Positions 7,600 to 17,767 are shown, numbered from the stretch's first letter. The stretch is 64,000 nucleotides of DNA from Pseudoalteromonas sp. (GCF_018402495.1 NZ_JAGYIU010000004.1:372001-436000); one strand, 5' to 3'. Numbers and translations are program-made. The notes: generated by a model from the sequence alone, not told the origin.

Positions 7600-8699
7600 G
7601 CTCGGTTAACAGGTTTTCTCAGCAAAGCGATAAAGATTTTTGGAAATATGGTCATTTAGTTTTTACCGGTTTTTATTTACTCCCGATGATCATCAATTTT
7701 GCCAACTTTACGGCTAACCAAATCACTTTGTCTTTAGCCTTTTATATTGCGTTTATACTTTTATATGTAAAAGCAATAAATTGCAAAAATAGGGGAGTAA
7801 CTAAGTTATTTATCGCTATGTTACTGGTGTGTTTTAGTGCCACTTTTTATAGCGCTGGTACACCAACCTTATTTGGCTTTATAGCTTATGTAGCGGGTTA
7901 TGCATATAGCAATTATCAAAGAATTTATGCCGCATTAGCGATAATTTTAACTGTTTTGCTAAGTTCGTATGTGGGTGATATAGCCAAGCTTGAGTACTTT
8001 TTAGCGGTGGCTTTAATTTTATGTGCTGCTCTATTTAGCTATGGTATAGCGGCAAAAAGAGAGCATTTACATAAAATTCGCGAACAAGAAAGCGCAAAGC
8101 AATTAGAGCAACTAGCAGCCATTGCTGAGCGTGAGCGCATAGCCCGAGATTTACACGATATTTTAGGTCATTCATTGTCATCAATAGCTTTAAAAGCTGA
8201 GCTTGCCAATAAACTCAATCAAGGTGAGCGCTACGATCAGGCCAATAACGAAATTGCCCAAGTAGCAAACCTTGCAAGGCAATTGCTTAGTGATGTGAGA
8301 AACGCGGTAAGTGATTTAAAGCAACTCGACCTAGTGAGCCAAATCGCACAGCTAAAACAAACGCTTATAGCGCAAGGCTTTAACATAAAATTTAACGTTA
8401 ATTTAGCAACCTTACCCGTTAAAGTAGAGGGCATTGCGAGCCTTATTATTAAAGAGTCGGTTACTAATTTATTACGTCATAGCAGCACTAAAAACGGCTC
8501 TATCAATATAGAACAAACAAAGCAGCAATTAATTATCAGCGTTATTGATAATGCGCCATGCGCTACATTAAAGGCGGGTAATGGTTTAAATGGCATTAAA
8601 GAGCGAGCTGAGCAATTAAATGGCAGTGCAACATTTACCTGTGGCGATACATTTACTTTAAATGTTGTGTTACCACTGAGTGCTGAGGATTTAAAATGA
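7596..8699 (+). CDS. DesK/NarX-type sensor histidine kinase
   Basis: The protein has 367 residues. Residues about 18-152 form five or so membrane helices with very short loops and no external domain, as in DesK-type kinases that sense the membrane itself. The HisKA_3 dimerisation box reads ERERIARDLHDILGHSLSSI with the phosphoacceptor His at H187. The ATPase domain follows (N-box IIKESVTNLLRHS, glycine box NGLNGIKERAEQLNG). It should phosphorylate the response regulator encoded directly downstream, whose start overlaps its stop. It overlaps the small membrane protein gene upstream as well, so the three form one translational unit. The stimulus is unknown; membrane fluidity is an analogy with DesK, not evidence. 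Confidence 0.9.
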   Translation: MSSVNRFSQQSDKDFWKYGHLVFTGFYLLPMIINFANFTANQITLSLAFYIAFILLYVKAINCKNRGVTKLFIAMLLVCFSATFYSAGTPTLFGFIAYVAGYAYSNYQRIYAALAIILTVLLSSYVGDIAKLEYFLAVALILCAALFSYGIAAKREHLHKIREQESAKQLEQLAAIAERERIARDLHDILGHSLSSIALKAELANKLNQGERYDQANNEIAQVANLARQLLSDVRNAVSDLKQLDLVSQIAQLKQTLIAQGFNIKFNVNLATLPVKVEGIASLIIKESVTNLLRHSSTKNGSINIEQTKQQLIISVIDNAPCATLKAGNGLNGIKERAEQLNGSATFTCGDTFTLNVVLPLSAEDLK

Positions 8700-9310
8700 T
8701 CAAAGTATATTTAGTTGAAGACCAAGCGCTGGTGCGCGATGCCGTTGCAGCCTTATTAAGCCTTGATTTTAATATTGAGGTGATTGGTCAAGCAAGCAAT
8801 GGCCAAGATGCGTTAAATGAAATCAACGCGCTTAGTAAAGACTTGCATCCAGATATTGTTTTAACAGACATAGAGATGCCAAGCATGAATGGCATTGAGC
8901 TTAGTGAACAAATAGCCGCTAAGCATCCTGCAATTAACATGGTAATTATGACCACCTTTTCGCGTGCCGGTTATATTAGGCGTTCTTTAAGTGCGGGTGT
9001 TAAAGGTTTTATTTTAAAAGAAGCGCCAAGCGAAGAGCTAATCAATGCGCTTAAAAAAGTAATGCAAGGGCAAAAGGTTATTGACCCAGAGCTGGCAATT
9101 AACGCATTAGACGATACCGATCCACTCACAGATAAAGAACGCAAAGCATTAAAACTTGCAAGTGATGGTTTAAAAACCAGCGAAATAGCAAAACAGCTTT
9201 ATATAAGTGAAGGCACAACTCGTAATTATTTATCCGATGCAATTGCTAAACTCAATGCCACAAACCGAATTGATGCAGCACGTATAGCCCGCCAAAAAGG
9301 ATGGTTATAA
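8696..9310 (+). CDS. LuxR/NarL-family response regulator
   Basis: The 204-residue protein has a receiver domain (about 1-120) with the acidic pair E8/D9, phosphoacceptor D58 in IVLTDIEMPSMNG, and the conserved Lys in FILKEA. A C-terminal LuxR-type helix-turn-helix spans about 140-200 (LTDKERKALKLASDGLKTSE, then GTTRNYLSDAIAKL). It is the cognate partner of the overlapping kinase and should bind DNA as a phosphorylated dimer. Organisation and domain sizes match DesR. No fatty-acid desaturase gene is nearby, so the target genes are unknown; autoregulation through the 7341-7352 palindrome is possible. Confidence 0.9.
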   Translation: MIKVYLVEDQALVRDAVAALLSLDFNIEVIGQASNGQDALNEINALSKDLHPDIVLTDIEMPSMNGIELSEQIAAKHPAINMVIMTTFSRAGYIRRSLSAGVKGFILKEAPSEELINALKKVMQGQKVIDPELAINALDDTDPLTDKERKALKLASDGLKTSEIAKQLYISEGTTRNYLSDAIAKLNATNRIDAARIARQKGWL

Positions 9311-9473
9311 CTGTGCGAATACTTAAACGCCACGTCTTAAGCTCTCGCTCCTTTGATGGTGACAAAAAATAGACGCTTTATAAATTTCATACAGTGTATT
9401 ACTATTCAGTTTATAATTATAAAAGTAACGAAAAGTGCTAAAAGCGCGGCTAAATGCACTCAAAGAGGCTCTA

Positions 9474-10208
9474 ATGACAGCATTGATAGAAATTACCACG
9501 CAAGGAAGCACGGCTATCCTTACTATGAATACAGCAGAAAACCGCCATAATCCAACCTTTATAAACGAGTTTAATCAACACCTAGATACGATTGAGGCTA
9601 ACGAGCATATTAAAGCGGTGGTGCTAACCTCAAGTAGCGATAAAAGCTGGTCGTTAGGCATTGATTTACAGTGGATGGCAAACCCTGACAACACACCACA
9701 AATAATTGCCGATTTTATGAACTCGATAGGTGCCTTGTTTAAACGTATTGTTACTTTTCCTATGCCTATTATTGCCGCGCTAAACGGCCACACTTATGGT
9801 AATGGTTCGATACTGGCGTGTGCCTGTGATTTTCGTTTTATGAAATCTGACAAAGGCTTCTTTTGTTTCCCCGAAGTCGATGTATTAGTGCCGTTTGTAC
9901 CGTCTATGTTTCCGATTATTAATAAAGCGATTAATCCGCAATTTTTTAACCGCTTAGCCATGACCGGCGAGCGTGTTGATGCGCAAAAATTATTACAACA
10001 TAACGTTGTAGAGGCCACCTTTGCTGATGAGCAAGCCTTGCAAACGGGTGTGTTAGAGTTTGCGCAAAGCTTTAATAAAAATCGCTGGATATACTCTCAA
10101 AACAAAACCCAAATGAACAAACCAATACTCGATACTATGGTAAAACAAGACCCGAGTTTTATCGATAATATAAGTAATTTGCTGTGGAAAAACTTACAGC
10201 AAAAATAA
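9474..10208 (+). CDS. Enoyl-CoA hydratase/isomerase family protein
   Basis: The protein has 244 residues from the ATG at 9474, which has AGAGG 5 bases before it; a GTG-started frame from 9435 is less likely. It carries the crotonase fold: oxyanion-hole segments SWSLGIDLQWM and ALNGHTYGNGSILACACDFR, followed by FCFPEVDVLVPFVPSMFPII. The latter resembles the branch of small crotonases with plant and peroxisomal delta-3,delta-2-enoyl-CoA isomerases. The usual catalytic Glu pair is not obvious apart from the PEVD Glu, which fits an isomerase better than a hydratase. It is cytoplasmic and transcribed alone, with a strong hairpin after the stop. Confidence 0.85.
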   Translation: MTALIEITTQGSTAILTMNTAENRHNPTFINEFNQHLDTIEANEHIKAVVLTSSSDKSWSLGIDLQWMANPDNTPQIIADFMNSIGALFKRIVTFPMPIIAALNGHTYGNGSILACACDFRFMKSDKGFFCFPEVDVLVPFVPSMFPIINKAINPQFFNRLAMTGERVDAQKLLQHNVVEATFADEQALQTGVLEFAQSFNKNRWIYSQNKTQMNKPILDTMVKQDPSFIDNISNLLWKNLQQK

Positions 10209-10218
10209 GTGATTTTTA

Positions 10219-10262
10219 AAAAGTGAGTAAAACTACTACCGGCAGTTTACTCACTTTTAAGC
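10219..10262 (+). terminator. Terminator after the enoyl-CoA hydratase gene
   Basis: AAAAGTGAGTAAAACT (from 10219) pairs with AGTTTACTCACTTTT (to 10258) apart from one bulged base; the right arm ends in a T run. It lies 10 bases after the stop codon. Confidence 0.75.
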
Positions 10263-10414
10263 TCTTAAATTAAGTACATGTTAAGTGTTATTTAGTTACA
10301 TTGCTACAAAATGCAAAAGGTAATAACGCTTTATTAAAAGTTTAATGGCTTTTACCTGTCTCATTACGAATATATGAGTTAAAATACTTACATAACCAAC
10401 TAACAAGATAGTGA

Positions 10415-12874
10415 ATGTCAAACCAAGATCCAAATCTCAGTCGAGAACAAGAAAAGTACGAAAACCCAGTCCCTAGTCGTGAGTTTATACTTACTCACCT
10501 GCAAGAGCGTTCCAAACCTGCTAACTACGCACAATTATGTGAAGAACTAGCTGTAAACGATGACGAACGCCAAATAGCATTTAAGCGCCGACTTCGCGCC
10601 ATGGAGCGTGATGGGCAGCTGTATTTTAATAAATTTAAATGTTATGCCCTGATTGACGAAGCCGGTTTAACCAAAGGCAAAGTAGTCGGTCACAGAGACG
10701 GTTTTGGCTTTTTAGAAGTTGAAGGCGAGAGCAAAGATTGGTTTATTGCCAAACATCAAATGAACATGGTGTTGCATGGTGATATAGTCCTTGCGAAAGG
10801 CACTAAGCGTGGCTCAGGCTCAAAATGCGATGCGCGTATTATAAAAGTACTCACCAATGAGCGCGCACCTATTGTCGGCCGCTATTTTGTTGAGCATGGT
10901 ATTGCTGTTGTTGTGGCTGAAGATCCGCGCATTACCCAAGATATCATTATTTTACCGGGTAACGAAAAAGGCGCGCGCCATAACCAAATGGTGCAAGTGC
11001 AAATAACCCAAAATCCAAGCCGTAATATGAATGCGGTAGGTAAAGTTATCGACGTACTGGGCGAGCATTTAGCGCCGGGTATGGAAATTGAAGTTGCGCT
11101 GCGTAATCACGATATTCCACACGTATGGCCAGAAGAGGTTGAACAACAAGTTGCTCACCTTGGTGAGTTTGTTGAAGAAGCCGATAAACAAGGTCGAGTT
11201 GATTTACGCGACTTACCGCTTGTAACCATAGATGGCGAAGACGCTCGCGATTTTGATGATGCCGTATACTGTGAACCTAAAAAGTCAGGTGGCTGGCGCT
11301 TATGGGTAGCCATTGCCGATGTATCACATTATGTAGGTATGAACACCCCACTTAATGCCGAGGCAATCGAGCGCGGTAACTCTGTGTACTTCCCAGAGCA
11401 AGTTATTCCTATGCTGCCTAAAGTATTGTCTAACGGCTTGTGTTCGCTTAATCCTGAGGTTGATCGCTTGTGTATGGTTGCCGAAATAACCGTATCGCAA
11501 CAGGGTAAGCTTTCGGGGTATAAGTTTTACGAAGCGGTAATGAATTCACATGCACGTTTAACTTACACCAAAGTAAATGCCATCTTGCAAAACGATGAAA
11601 AGCTACGTAAAGAATACGCAGCTGTAGTGCCGCATTTAACTGATTTGCAGCAAATGTACATGGCATTAAAAGCAGCGCGACAAGAGCGTGGTGCCATTGA
11701 GTTTGAAACACTCGAAACTCGTTTTGTATTTAATGCACAGCGTAAAATAGAATCAATTGTGCCAGTTATTCGTAACGATGCGCATAAGCTCATTGAAGAA
11801 TGTATGATTTTAGCCAATGTTTCGGCGGCTAAATTACTGGAAAAACATGAAGCCAGCGCACTGTATCGAGTACACGATGAACCCGATAGCGAAAAGCTCA
11901 GTAACTTTACGCAGTTTTTAACTGAGCTGGGGATTGAAAGCACGCTAAGTGATGAACCAACCCCAAAAGAAATTACTCATGTGTTGGCTCGTTTAGGTGA
12001 CCGCCCAGAGGCTGAACTTATTCAAACCATGTTGCTACGCTCGATGAAGCAAGCGGTTTATCAGCCAGATAACATAGGCCACTTTGGCTTAGCATTATCT
12101 GCTTACGCGCACTTTACCTCGCCAATTCGCCGTTACCCAGATTTAGTGGTGCATCGTGCAATTAAAGCGGTATTAAAAGCACAAGGGCAGCAAACCTCTG
12201 GTGAATACGCTTATAGCGATGATGAAGTCGATCAACTTGGTGAGCAGTGTTCTACCACTGAGCGCCGCGCAGACGATGCCACCCGTGAAGTAGCCGATTG
12301 GTTAAAATGTGAATACATGCAAGATCATGTAGGCATGGAGTTTAACGGGGTTATTTCATCGGTTACTAACTTTGGTTTATTTATTCGTTTAGATGACTTA
12401 CAAATTGATGGATTAATTCATGTTACCAATTTAGGTGATGAATATTTCCAGCATGATGCAGCTAAACATTGCTTGGTGGGTGAACACACACATACGGTTT
12501 ATCGTTTAGGCGACAAAGTGACTGTGCAGGTTGCCTCGGTAAGTTTAGATGATCGCCGTATAAACTTAACGCTTAAAGGCGATGTTGCCCAAGATCGTTA
12601 CGCGCGTCGTCGTGCACCTAAAAAAAATGCTCCAGCCAGTGTTCGCTCGCAACTTAAAGCCGGTAAGATCCCGGGTAAAAAGTCAGCAAGTGATGACAAA
12701 AAGCCAAAGGCGGGTAAAAAGCCTGCTGCAAAAGGCAAATCAGCGAGCAAATCAAAAGTAAAAGCGGATGACACCACCGCCAAGAAAAAAACCAGAAAGA
12801 AAGCGGTCAAAAAGCCCAAAAGACCAGGCAAAAATGCCCGTAAAAGTAATAGCCCAGGAGCAAGCAATTCGTGA
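10415..12874 (+). CDS. rnr: Ribonuclease R
   Basis: RNase R is a processive 3'-5' exoribonuclease that degrades structured RNA, including rRNA and mRNA decay intermediates, in the cytoplasm. The length (819 residues) and domain order fit: N-terminal winged helix (about 25-95), cold-shock/OB domains (about 95-255), catalytic RNB domain (about 265-590) with the metal-binding run [13 protein letters not shown], and an S1 domain from about 645 ([20 protein letters not shown]). A Lys-rich tail of about 80 residues follows, as in Escherichia coli RNase R. The stop overlaps the start of rlmB, the usual rnr-rlmB operon of gammaproteobacteria. The promoter lies in the 200-base gap upstream. Confidence 0.97.
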   Translation: MSNQDPNLSREQEKYENPVPSREFILTHLQERSKPANYAQLCEELAVNDDERQIAFKRRLRAMERDGQLYFNKFKCYALIDEAGLTKGKVVGHRDGFGFLEVEGESKDWFIAKHQMNMVLHGDIVLAKGTKRGSGSKCDARIIKVLTNERAPIVGRYFVEHGIAVVVAEDPRITQDIIILPGNEKGARHNQMVQVQITQNPSRNMNAVGKVIDVLGEHLAPGMEIEVALRNHDIPHVWPEEVEQQVAHLGEFVEEADKQGRVDLRDLPLVTIDGEDARDFDDAVYCEPKKSGGWRLWVAIADVSHYVGMNTPLNAEAIERGNSVYFPEQVIPMLPKVLSNGLCSLNPEVDRLCMVAEITVSQQGKLSGYKFYEAVMNSHARLTYTKVNAILQNDEKLRKEYAAVVPHLTDLQQMYMALKAARQERGAIEFETLETRFVFNAQRKIESIVPVIRNDAHKLIEECMILANVSAAKLLEKHEASALYRVHDEPDSEKLSNFTQFLTELGIESTLSDEPTPKEITHVLARLGDRPEAELIQTMLLRSMKQAVYQPDNIGHFGLALSAYAHFTSPIRRYPDLVVHRAIKAVLKAQGQQTSGEYAYSDDEVDQLGEQCSTTERRADDATREVADWLKCEYMQDHVGMEFNGVISSVTNFGLFIRLDDLQIDGLIHVTNLGDEYFQHDAAKHCLVGEHTHTVYRLGDKVTVQVASVSLDDRRINLTLKGDVAQDRYARRRAPKKNAPASVRSQLKAGKIPGKKSASDDKKPKAGKKPAAKGKSASKSKVKADDTTAKKKTRKKAVKKPKRPGKNARKSNSPGASNS

Positions 12875-13614
12875 GTAATGAATTAATTTTTGGCTTTCAC
12901 TCTGTTGAAGCAATTTTAGCAAAAGAGCCAGAGCGTTTTTTAGAAATATACGCCCTTAAAGGACGTGACGATAAGCGCTTATCGCCGGTTATTGAGCAAG
13001 CGCGCCAATTTGGTATTTCAGTACAATTTATGCAACGTAAAGCGCTTGATAACAAAGCGAAAGATGAGCAGCATCAAGGCATTATTGCTAACGTTAAAGC
13101 GGCACGTGTGTTTAACGAAAAAGATCTTGATGAGATCATTGAACGCGAAGACACCCCGTTTTTATTAGTACTTGACGGCATTACCGATCCGCATAATTTA
13201 GGTGCTTGTTTGCGTAGCGCCGACGCTGCCGGCGTTCATGCGGTGATAGTCCCTAAAGACAAATCAGCAAAGCTTAATGGCACGGCACGTAAAGTGGCCT
13301 GTGGCGCAGCTGAAACAGTACCGCTTATTCAGGTAACTAACCTTGCACGTACACTGCGCGAAATAAAAGACGCAGGTGTATGGGTTGTAGGCACAGCCGG
13401 TGAAACCGACACGCACGTATTTGATGCCAGCTTAACAGGCCCAATGGCGATTGTGATGGGTGCTGAAGGTGAAGGCATGCGCCGCTTAACCCGTGAGCAT
13501 TGTGATGTACTTGTTAAAATTCCAATGGCGGGTACGGTTTCAAGTTTAAATGTATCGGTTGCAACCGGTATTTGTTTATTTGAAGTATTACGCCAGCGCG
13601 CAGAAACAAATTAA
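12871..13614 (+). CDS. rlmB: 23S rRNA (guanosine-2'-O-)-methyltransferase
   Basis: RlmB methylates the 2'-OH of G2251 in the peptidyl-transferase loop of 23S rRNA using S-adenosylmethionine. The protein has 247 residues with an N-terminal substrate-binding domain (about 1-80) and a SpoU/SPOUT knotted domain. All three SPOUT motifs are visible: [17 protein letters not shown], then [13 protein letters not shown], then [20 protein letters not shown]. The GTG start lies inside the last codons of rnr (four-base overlap), so translation is coupled. A long terminator follows. Confidence 0.97.
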   Translation: MSNELIFGFHSVEAILAKEPERFLEIYALKGRDDKRLSPVIEQARQFGISVQFMQRKALDNKAKDEQHQGIIANVKAARVFNEKDLDEIIEREDTPFLLVLDGITDPHNLGACLRSADAAGVHAVIVPKDKSAKLNGTARKVACGAAETVPLIQVTNLARTLREIKDAGVWVVGTAGETDTHVFDASLTGPMAIVMGAEGEGMRRLTREHCDVLVKIPMAGTVSSLNVSVATGICLFEVLRQRAETN

Positions 13615-13630
13615 GCCTATTAATTACATA

Positions 13631-13680
13631 GGCATTAAAAAGCCGAGATTGATTTAATCAACCTCGGCTTTTTCAATGCC
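13631..13680 (+). terminator. Long terminator after rlmB
   Basis: AAAAAGCCGAG at 13637-13647 pairs with CTCGGCTTTTT at 13663-13673. The stem extends outward (GGCATT with AATGCC) and inward (TTGATT with AATCAA), giving a nearly continuous 50-base hairpin with a T run. Confidence 0.85.
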
Positions 13681-13793
13681 TTTATAATTTCATACCCATT
13701 TTTAGTAAGTAGGTACTCTGCTATAACGCTAGGAAAATAACTCAATAGCAATTACGCTTATATGAGTTATTTTCAACGCAGCTAAAGGGTTAT

Positions 13794-15950
13794 TTAGAAT
13801 GAGTAGCTGTAGCCCATTTGTACTGAACGTGGTTTACCAGGTTGAATACCGCCATTTGCACGGTTAGCAATGTAGGTTTTATCAAACAGGTTATCTACGC
13901 TTAGGTATACCTTTTGGTTTTCGTCGATTAAGTACTTAGCAGCTAAATCCCATACAACGCGACTATCAATCGCATTTAAGCCTGAGTTAGTTAAATCAGC
14001 ATGTGCATCTGACACGTAACGTATTTGGCTATTTACCACAAAGTTATTCACTTCTGCGCCAAACGATAAAGCAACCTGGTTCTCTGGTACGTAAGGCATC
14101 GCATCGCCTTTTTCTACTGAGCCCCAGATACCAGAGTTAAATGAGTTTTTAAACTCTGAGTCTGTGTAGGTGTAAGTTAATTTTACTGGGAATGCAGCTG
14201 AGGCTGTATTAAACGTACGACCAGCGCTAAATTCAAAGCCTGATACCTCTACCTCACCGTAGTTATATTGGTCGCCAATATTTTCATCGCTACAACCAAC
14301 TGATGCGGTACAGTTACCATGCATGTTGTCGTAATCAGAGTAAAACGCAATTACTTCACCGTTAAAGCCGCCAGCATTAAATCGAGAACCAAACTCGATG
14401 TTTACACTTTCTTCTTCCTCTTGCTCTGCATTACCTGGTGCTGCAGGGGCATAGCCTTTTTGAATGCCGGCAAGTAAAGTCAGGTTGTCGTTAAGTGTGT
14501 AAGTGGCGCCTAAAGAAGGTATTAAAATTTCAGTGTCATTAGAGATATTTTTAGTCAAGCCTTGGCTACGTGTTGGATCTGTTTTAGCCCACTCTTCACG
14601 TTTTATTGTAATGTCTTCATAGCGCAGGCCCGCATTAACAACTAATGCATCTAATGTCCATGTATCATGCACAAATAACGTGCTGGCTTTTGCGCTATCA
14701 AAACGGTTACTGTTAGAACCCGGTAGGCCTTGCGAGGTTAAAGTCATGCTTAAATCTTGATTAAGCGTGTACATATCTTCCCACTGAAAACGATCCATTT
14801 CATCTTCGTGGTAACGTACGCCAACCGTAATGTAGTGAGCGCCCGCTGGGATATGCAATTCAGACTGAATACCTTTTGCTTGGTAGTCACGGTTATTGGC
14901 TTTAACACCTATATTTTCAATACCCTCAGCTGTTGGGTTTGCTTCAAACTCGCTGTATTGCTCAAGTGTGCTTGAACCAACACTGCTTGCTTTGTACCAG
15001 TTACGGTGGAAGTCGTTTAAGTACGCTGTTGCTAAAAATTCATAACCGTCAGCAAAACGAAACGCGTAGTTTACTTGGTAAGCATTATGGCGAGTGTTCA
15101 TTTCATCATTTTGCGATGCCGCATAACGACGGTACGGGTTTTGTTGGTAATCGGCATCAGTTAAGCCCATGTAGGTTTCGTCTGATGTTTCTTCAGAATA
15201 CTTTACTTTGAACTCAATATTGTGTGCATCCTTTTCACCAAAGGTATGGCCAAACTTTACTAGTACATCGTTTTTTTCAAACCCTGTGTTGTCATCACCT
15301 ACTGGTAATTCTTTAAAGCCATCAGCACCGTAGGTAAATACTTCTATTAACCCTGCGGTGTTATTTTTTTCTTTTGCGAAGTAAGCATGACCTTTGTAGT
15401 AACCGTCGCTACCAAGTGCTGCGTCAACCATGCCCATAGCGCTATTAGGTTCAGTGGGCAAGCTGCGAGAAAGTAAGTTTAAAACCCCGCCGGTTGTACG
15501 CGGGCCGTATTTAACAGAGGCTGCGCCTTTTAATACTTCAATTGATTCCATACGACCCATAGTAGGGAAGTAGTAAGCTGATGGTGCAGCGTAAGGAGCA
15601 GGAGCAGCTAATACACCGTCTTCCATTACTGAAATTTTATCGTTACGGCCAGTACCTGTGCCACGCATACCAATATTAGGGCGTAGGCCGTAGCCATCTT
15701 CTTCTTGAACGTATACGCCAGGTACAGATGCTAAAACGCGAGAAATATCAGTAAATTCGAATTTTTGCAATTCTGCATCCGAAATAAACGTCGCTGATCC
15801 AGGGATGTCATTAATTGCTTCTTGTGAGCCAATAACAGTAATTTGTTCAAATCCGCGTTCAAATTTATCAGCATCTTTCGCTATTGCAACAGTGCTCAAA
15901 GACAATGAAATAGCTGCGGTTAATGCAGAGACTAAAAATTTTTGTGACAT
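13794..15950 (-). CDS. TonB-dependent receptor (FecA-like)
   Basis: This is a 718-residue outer-membrane receptor. A signal peptide (1-24, ending STVAIA) is followed by a TonB box-like EQITVIGSQ, a plug domain (about 45-155; GRNDKISVMEDGVL, RMESIEVLKGAASVKYG, GGVLNLLSR) and a 22-strand barrel ending in the aromatic GYSYSF. Plug features resemble FecA-type ferric citrate receptors, but the N-terminal signalling extension of FecA is absent, so it does not control a sigma factor. A loop Cys pair (GNCTASVGC) may form a disulfide. A Fur-box-like sequence 55-75 bases upstream implies iron regulation. No transport genes are adjacent; the substrate is probably a ferric chelate. Confidence 0.9.
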   Translation of the reverse strand: MSQKFLVSALTAAISLSLSTVAIAKDADKFERGFEQITVIGSQEAINDIPGSATFISDAELQKFEFTDISRVLASVPGVYVQEEDGYGLRPNIGMRGTGTGRNDKISVMEDGVLAAPAPYAAPSAYYFPTMGRMESIEVLKGAASVKYGPRTTGGVLNLLSRSLPTEPNSAMGMVDAALGSDGYYKGHAYFAKEKNNTAGLIEVFTYGADGFKELPVGDDNTGFEKNDVLVKFGHTFGEKDAHNIEFKVKYSEETSDETYMGLTDADYQQNPYRRYAASQNDEMNTRHNAYQVNYAFRFADGYEFLATAYLNDFHRNWYKASSVGSSTLEQYSEFEANPTAEGIENIGVKANNRDYQAKGIQSELHIPAGAHYITVGVRYHEDEMDRFQWEDMYTLNQDLSMTLTSQGLPGSNSNRFDSAKASTLFVHDTWTLDALVVNAGLRYEDITIKREEWAKTDPTRSQGLTKNISNDTEILIPSLGATYTLNDNLTLLAGIQKGYAPAAPGNAEQEEEESVNIEFGSRFNAGGFNGEVIAFYSDYDNMHGNCTASVGCSDENIGDQYNYGEVEVSGFEFSAGRTFNTASAAFPVKLTYTYTDSEFKNSFNSGIWGSVEKGDAMPYVPENQVALSFGAEVNNFVVNSQIRYVSDAHADLTNSGLNAIDSRVVWDLAAKYLIDENQKVYLSVDNLFDKTYIANRANGGIQPGKPRSVQMGYSYSF

Positions 15951-16005
15951 GATTACCCTAAAAATAGTTTAACGAGTTAAATTGACGTAATTTAAACATG
16001 TTAAC

Positions 16006-16024
16006 GAATGATAATCAATATTGT
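16006..16024. promoter_or_regulatory. Fur-box-like operator upstream of the TonB receptor
   Basis: The 19 bases starting GAATGATAATCAATATTG contain one perfect Fur half (TGATAAT) and a partial second half around a central C. The position, about 56 bases before the receptor ATG, suits repression by Fur when iron is plentiful. The match is by eye against the consensus GATAATGATAATCATTATC. Confidence 0.6.
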
Positions 16025-16144
16025 TAAGCTTTGCCTTTGTTTACAATTGCCGTAAAGTTACGCGCTTTTTATAACATTTTTTACTAAGTGTTTAGCTTTG
16101 CTTTATAAAAACAACATAATGTACTGGCTGGTGGTGGTTAATTT

Positions 16145-16190
16145 AACCTGAACGCTGCTTGAGATAGATTTATTATCCAGAGTTCAGGTT
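16145..16190 (-). terminator. Inverted repeat after the LysR gene
   Basis: AACCTGAAC at about 16145-16153 pairs with GTTCAGGTT at about 16182-16190, just after the stop of the minus-strand LysR gene. The T-tract is weak, so termination is only probable. Confidence 0.4.
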
Positions 16191-16192
16191 AT

Positions 16193-17050
16193 TTAAGGAG
16201 TGGGGTAGCCTAGGCGCAGCTTAATAAACTCAGCGAGTTTAAACACGGCGTTTTCAGGCTCGCTGGCGGTTTTGACTAAACTAATGCCAATGCTACCAAG
16301 CGCAGGTAAATTTTTAGTGTGTAATTGATAGGTTAAATCGTTCGGCACCGTACTTCTTGCCAGTACAGTAATACCTAAACCTTCTTTTAATGCCGCAATT
16401 AAACCGGTTAAATCGGCGTTGCTGTAAACAATACGGTATTTAATACCTGCTTTTTCAAGCGCTTGGGTTGCTCTGCGTCGGTAAATACAGCCCTCAGGCG
16501 CTGTTACTAAGGTAACGGTTTCATTTTGCGCCAGTGAAAGATCGCCAACCCACACTAATTGGTCTTGAATAAAAATAGGGAATTTTTCTGAATCAAGCTG
16601 CTCATTTAGCGCCAGTACTAAATCAAATTGATCTTGGCGCTCATCCGAAAGTAAATGTTTACTCAAACGTGATTTTACTTCTAACGATACATCAGGGTAG
16701 AGCGCCACAAAGTCGCCAATAATAGAGGGTAAAATACGTGCTGCAAATTCGCTAGGGATCCCTAAGCGCACTTTACCAGTCACACTTTCGGAGGTGAACA
16801 ACTGCAAAATGGCATCGTTATGTTGCACCATTTGTTTTGCCATAGGCAGTAACAGTTCACCATATTGATTAAGTACTTGGCGTTGCCCCTGCTTTTTAAA
16901 TAATTTATAGCCTAATAAGTCTTCTAAACGTTTTACTTGTAAGCTTACCGCCGGTTGCGAAAGGCCAAGTAAATCGCCTGCTTTGGCAAATCCACCTACC
17001 TCAACCACCATAACAAATGTGCGTAAACTGTCGGTTGAAATGTTTTTCAT
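16193..17050 (-). CDS. LysR family transcriptional regulator
   Basis: The protein has 285 residues, normal for LysR regulators. The winged helix-turn-helix covers about 1-65 (GGFAKAGDLLGLSQPAVSLQ is the recognition region), and a periplasmic-binding-like effector domain covers about 90-280. The sequence resembles LrhA/HexA-type members. It is divergent from the GcvT-like gene at 17177, with 126 bases between them containing an A/T-rich inverted sequence (TATATATATAAG...TATCAATTGATA). A LysR protein commonly controls its divergent neighbour, so the GcvT-like gene and perhaps gcvTHP are candidate targets. The effector is unknown. Confidence 0.88.
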   Translation of the reverse strand: MKNISTDSLRTFVMVVEVGGFAKAGDLLGLSQPAVSLQVKRLEDLLGYKLFKKQGQRQVLNQYGELLLPMAKQMVQHNDAILQLFTSESVTGKVRLGIPSEFAARILPSIIGDFVALYPDVSLEVKSRLSKHLLSDERQDQFDLVLALNEQLDSEKFPIFIQDQLVWVGDLSLAQNETVTLVTAPEGCIYRRRATQALEKAGIKYRIVYSNADLTGLIAALKEGLGITVLARSTVPNDLTYQLHTKNLPALGSIGISLVKTASEPENAVFKLAEFIKLRLGYPTP

Positions 17051-17176
17051 ATTTAAAATTACTATTTATATGGCTATATATATAAGTATTATTTATCAAT
17101 TGATAAGTAATTACAATTTGTTGTTGTAAGCCTTGCGCAATATACTTTTGCTATTAAAGATAGATAGGTATTTGTT

Positions 17177-17767
17177 ATGACTTTTAACCCGATAATGTTT
17201 GCCCGCCATAGCAACGCTAACAGCGCGGTTATTAATGCCTTACAAGCTAATAACAGCCACGTTGTTATTGATTTTAGCGGCAGTGAAGCATCGGTATTTT
17301 TAAGTGCTATTTTAGGTCATGACCTCACCAAACTAACCGCCAGTGGCTTTGGTTTTAAAGGCACATTGGATGGCGATTTAAATTCTGATTTTAGCTACGC
17401 CGTTTACTACTTCAGCGAAACCGCATTTAGATTTGTACTCCCAGTAAATGCCAGCCTGCAATTACAATCGCTTATTAACGAGCAACAGCTTAGGTACGAT
17501 ATCGACTTTGTGGTACGCACTGATTTAGCAACCTTTACCTTAACCGGTAGCAACGCCTTTGATACCTTAGTTGAAGCGTTTAAATTAACCCCAGGCTTGC
17601 GCCTTGCTGATGCGCAGCTTTGTTATGGCGCGCAAAGTGGCGAAGTGTTTGTTACCGCGGTAGATGAAAACAACGAGCAGCAGTTTATAGTGATTGCTAA
17701 AACGCCTACGCTTGATAAGTGGCAACAGTATATGCAGCAACAAGGCTTTAGTGTTACTAACGCCTAA
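17177..17767 (+). CDS. GcvT-like (aminomethyltransferase fold) half protein
   Basis: I do not recognise a named family. The 196-residue protein resembles parts of the GcvT encoded downstream. YAVYYFSETAFRFVLPVNAS corresponds to [20 protein letters not shown] of GcvT, and the segment VVRTDLATFTLTGSNAFDTL corresponds to [20 protein letters not shown]. It lacks the N-terminal HGWEMP-type segment with the folate-site residues, and the C-terminal barrel. It has no signal peptide or membrane segment. The gene lies between a divergent LysR gene and gcvT, 136 bases before gcvT. It may bind folate or assist glycine cleavage; the role is unproven. Confidence 0.65.
   Translation: MTFNPIMFARHSNANSAVINALQANNSHVVIDFSGSEASVFLSAILGHDLTKLTASGFGFKGTLDGDLNSDFSYAVYYFSETAFRFVLPVNASLQLQSLINEQQLRYDIDFVVRTDLATFTLTGSNAFDTLVEAFKLTPGLRLADAQLCYGAQSGEVFVTAVDENNEQQFIVIAKTPTLDKWQQYMQQQGFSVTNA

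Noticed and set aside
12598-12867. 89-residue hydrophobic minus-strand frame
   Set aside because: It is the shadow of the Lys-rich tail of RNase R, where AAA/AAG codons give Phe/Leu on the other strand.
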